NCBI GenBank assembly: GCA_012799075.1
Contig: JAAZLZ010000039.1
Location: 1-6,432 of the forward strand
DNA: 6,432 nucleotides
Direction of reading: 5' to 3'
Source: Bacillota bacterium
GTDB lineage: Bacteria > Bacillota > Limnochordia > JAAZLZ01
The notes beneath the pieces are model-generated. The model had not been told where the DNA came from. It searched no databases and saw nothing but the letters and a program-made list of their open reading frames with translations. The translations under genes were made by a program, and so were the position numbers. This document shows, in pieces, positions 5,836 to 6,432 of this stretch (positions are counted from its first letter, which is position 1; each line of letters opens with the position of its first letter).

Positions 5836-6362
5836 CACAGCTCTTCCACGGTGATGTTATCGTTGGTAAACACACAGATGGAAGAGGCAATTCGCAAGGA
5901 TTCCCGGGCAATTTCCGCCGCAGACATCTGGGTGTTGGCCTTCAAGGCCCGGGCCGCTGCCAGGGCATATGCCCCTCCCGAACCGATGGCGATCAAGCCG
6001 TCATCGGGCTCGATGATTTCCCCTGTTCCGGAGAGGAGGAGCAAGTACTCCCTGTTCATGACTACCATCAAGGCCTCCAAACGTCGTAGGGCCTTATCTG
6101 TTCGCCAGTCCTTGGCCAGCTCCACCGCGGCCCGCAGCAAATTGCCCTGGAACTGTTCCAACCGGGCTTCGAACTTTTCGAATAAGGTGAGGGCATCTGC
6201 AGCACCACCCGCGAAGCCCGCCAGCACATCGGATTTGATGCGTCTAACCTTTACGGCTGCCTGCTTCATGATCGTTTTCTCACCAAAGGTGACCTGGCCA
6301 TCTCCCGCGATGGCCCCCTGATCGTTCATTTTCACGGCAAGGATAGTCGTTCCTCGAAACAA
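5835..6362 (-). CDS. hslV: HslV (ClpQ), Thr-type protease subunit of HslUV
   Basis: HslV is the proteasome-beta-like peptidase that forms a two-ring dodecamer and degrades proteins fed by HslU in the cytoplasm. The 175 residues span the whole family. The start MFRGTTILAV aligns its TTI with mature E. coli HslV, so a four-residue propeptide would be removed to expose Thr5 as the nucleophile. Other motifs: GDGQVTFG (20-27), the active-site lysine just before VRR (K38), LAGFAGG (47-53), AVELAKDWRTD (79-89) and the GSGG loop (127-130). The C-terminus NDNITVEEL resembles B. subtilis ClpQ. The TTG start at 6362 has a perfect SD inside the 3' end of xerC, 2 nt after its stop. The next in-frame ATG is at codon 12 and would lose the catalytic Thr. 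Confidence 0.98.
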   Translation of the reverse strand: MFRGTTILAVKMNDQGAIAGDGQVTFGEKTIMKQAAVKVRRIKSDVLAGFAGGAADALTLFEKFEARLEQFQGNLLRAAVELAKDWRTDKALRRLEALMVVMNREYLLLLSGTGEIIEPDDGLIAIGSGGAYALAAARALKANTQMSAAEIARESLRIASSICVFTNDNITVEEL

Positions 6363-6364
6363 AT

Positions 6365-6432
6365 TCAGCCCTCCTTTTTAGCGCGTGGATGGCACTGATC
6401 ATAAACGGCCTGCAAACGTTCCGCAGTCACAT
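6365..6432 (-). CDS. xerC: XerC-type tyrosine recombinase, last 22 codons only
   Basis: Only the C-terminal tail is present: VTAERLQAVYDQCHPRAKKEG and a TGA at 6367-6365. XerC resolves chromosome dimers at dif with XerD, through a catalytic tyrosine. The tail matches the end of Xer recombinases, which usually reads YTHV(T/S)...HPRA. The two edge bases fit the end of a CAT (His) codon, so the catalytic Tyr should lie about three residues outside the window (inference). XerC rather than XerD is chosen from context: codV, the B. subtilis XerC gene, precedes clpQ-clpY. The stop is 2 nt before the hslV start, so the two are almost certainly cotranscribed. Confidence 0.8.
   Translation of the reverse strand, partial: VTAERLQAVYDQCHPRAKKEG
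6370..6376 (-). promoter_or_regulatory. Ribosome binding site of hslV
   Basis: AAGGAGG on the minus strand, 7 nt before the TTG at 6362 and contained in the last codons of xerC. It fixes the unusual TTG start and implies coupling to xerC translation. Confidence 0.75.

Noticed and set aside
5293..6321. Plus-strand 342-codon open frame across hslU and hslV
   Set aside because: It lies wholly antisense to two well-conserved genes, has no recognisable domain and is a by-product of their codon use.

Overview
The window is a compact stretch of minus-strand housekeeping and motility genes. All supported genes read right to left. In transcription order they are: the 3' end of a XerC-type tyrosine recombinase, hslV (clpQ), hslU (clpY), flgB, flgC, fliE, fliF, fliG, and fliH, which runs off the left edge. 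The order xerC-hslV-hslU followed by flgB-flgC-fliE-fliF-fliG-fliH is that of the codV-clpQ-clpY-(codY)-flgB... fla/che operon of Bacillota. Strong AGGAGG-type ribosome binding sites, frequent GTG/TTG starts and Bacillus-like FliG, FlgC and HslV sequences also point to a Gram-positive bacterium of the Firmicutes. GC content by eye is in the mid-50s. The species cannot be named from this window.

Right part (about 4426-6432): the xerC tail, with its stop 2 nt before the TTG start of hslV; then hslV and hslU 14 nt apart. HslV is the Thr-protease double ring and HslU its AAA+ unfoldase cap. Both carry their key motifs and look intact.

Middle (4278-4425): the only sizeable intergenic gap, 148 bp. 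In Bacillus subtilis codY sits here; it is absent from this window. The gap holds a possible SigH-like promoter, an imperfect dyad and a doubtful 43-codon open frame ending just before flgB.

Left part (1-4277): flgB and flgC (proximal rod), fliE (MS-ring/rod junction), fliF (MS ring), fliG (rotor switch) and fliH (regulator of the export ATPase FliI). Gaps are 2-45 nt or short overlaps. Together the products build the base of the flagellar basal body, starting with the MS ring and ending with the export apparatus. No terminator-like hairpin with a U-tract was seen, so the flagellar genes probably form one transcript.

No mobile element, CRISPR array, RNA gene, defence system or clearly new system was recognised. 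Points worth a second look are the missing codY, the contents of the 148-bp gap, the rarity of ATG starts (2 of 8 visible genes) and the short HslV propeptide.
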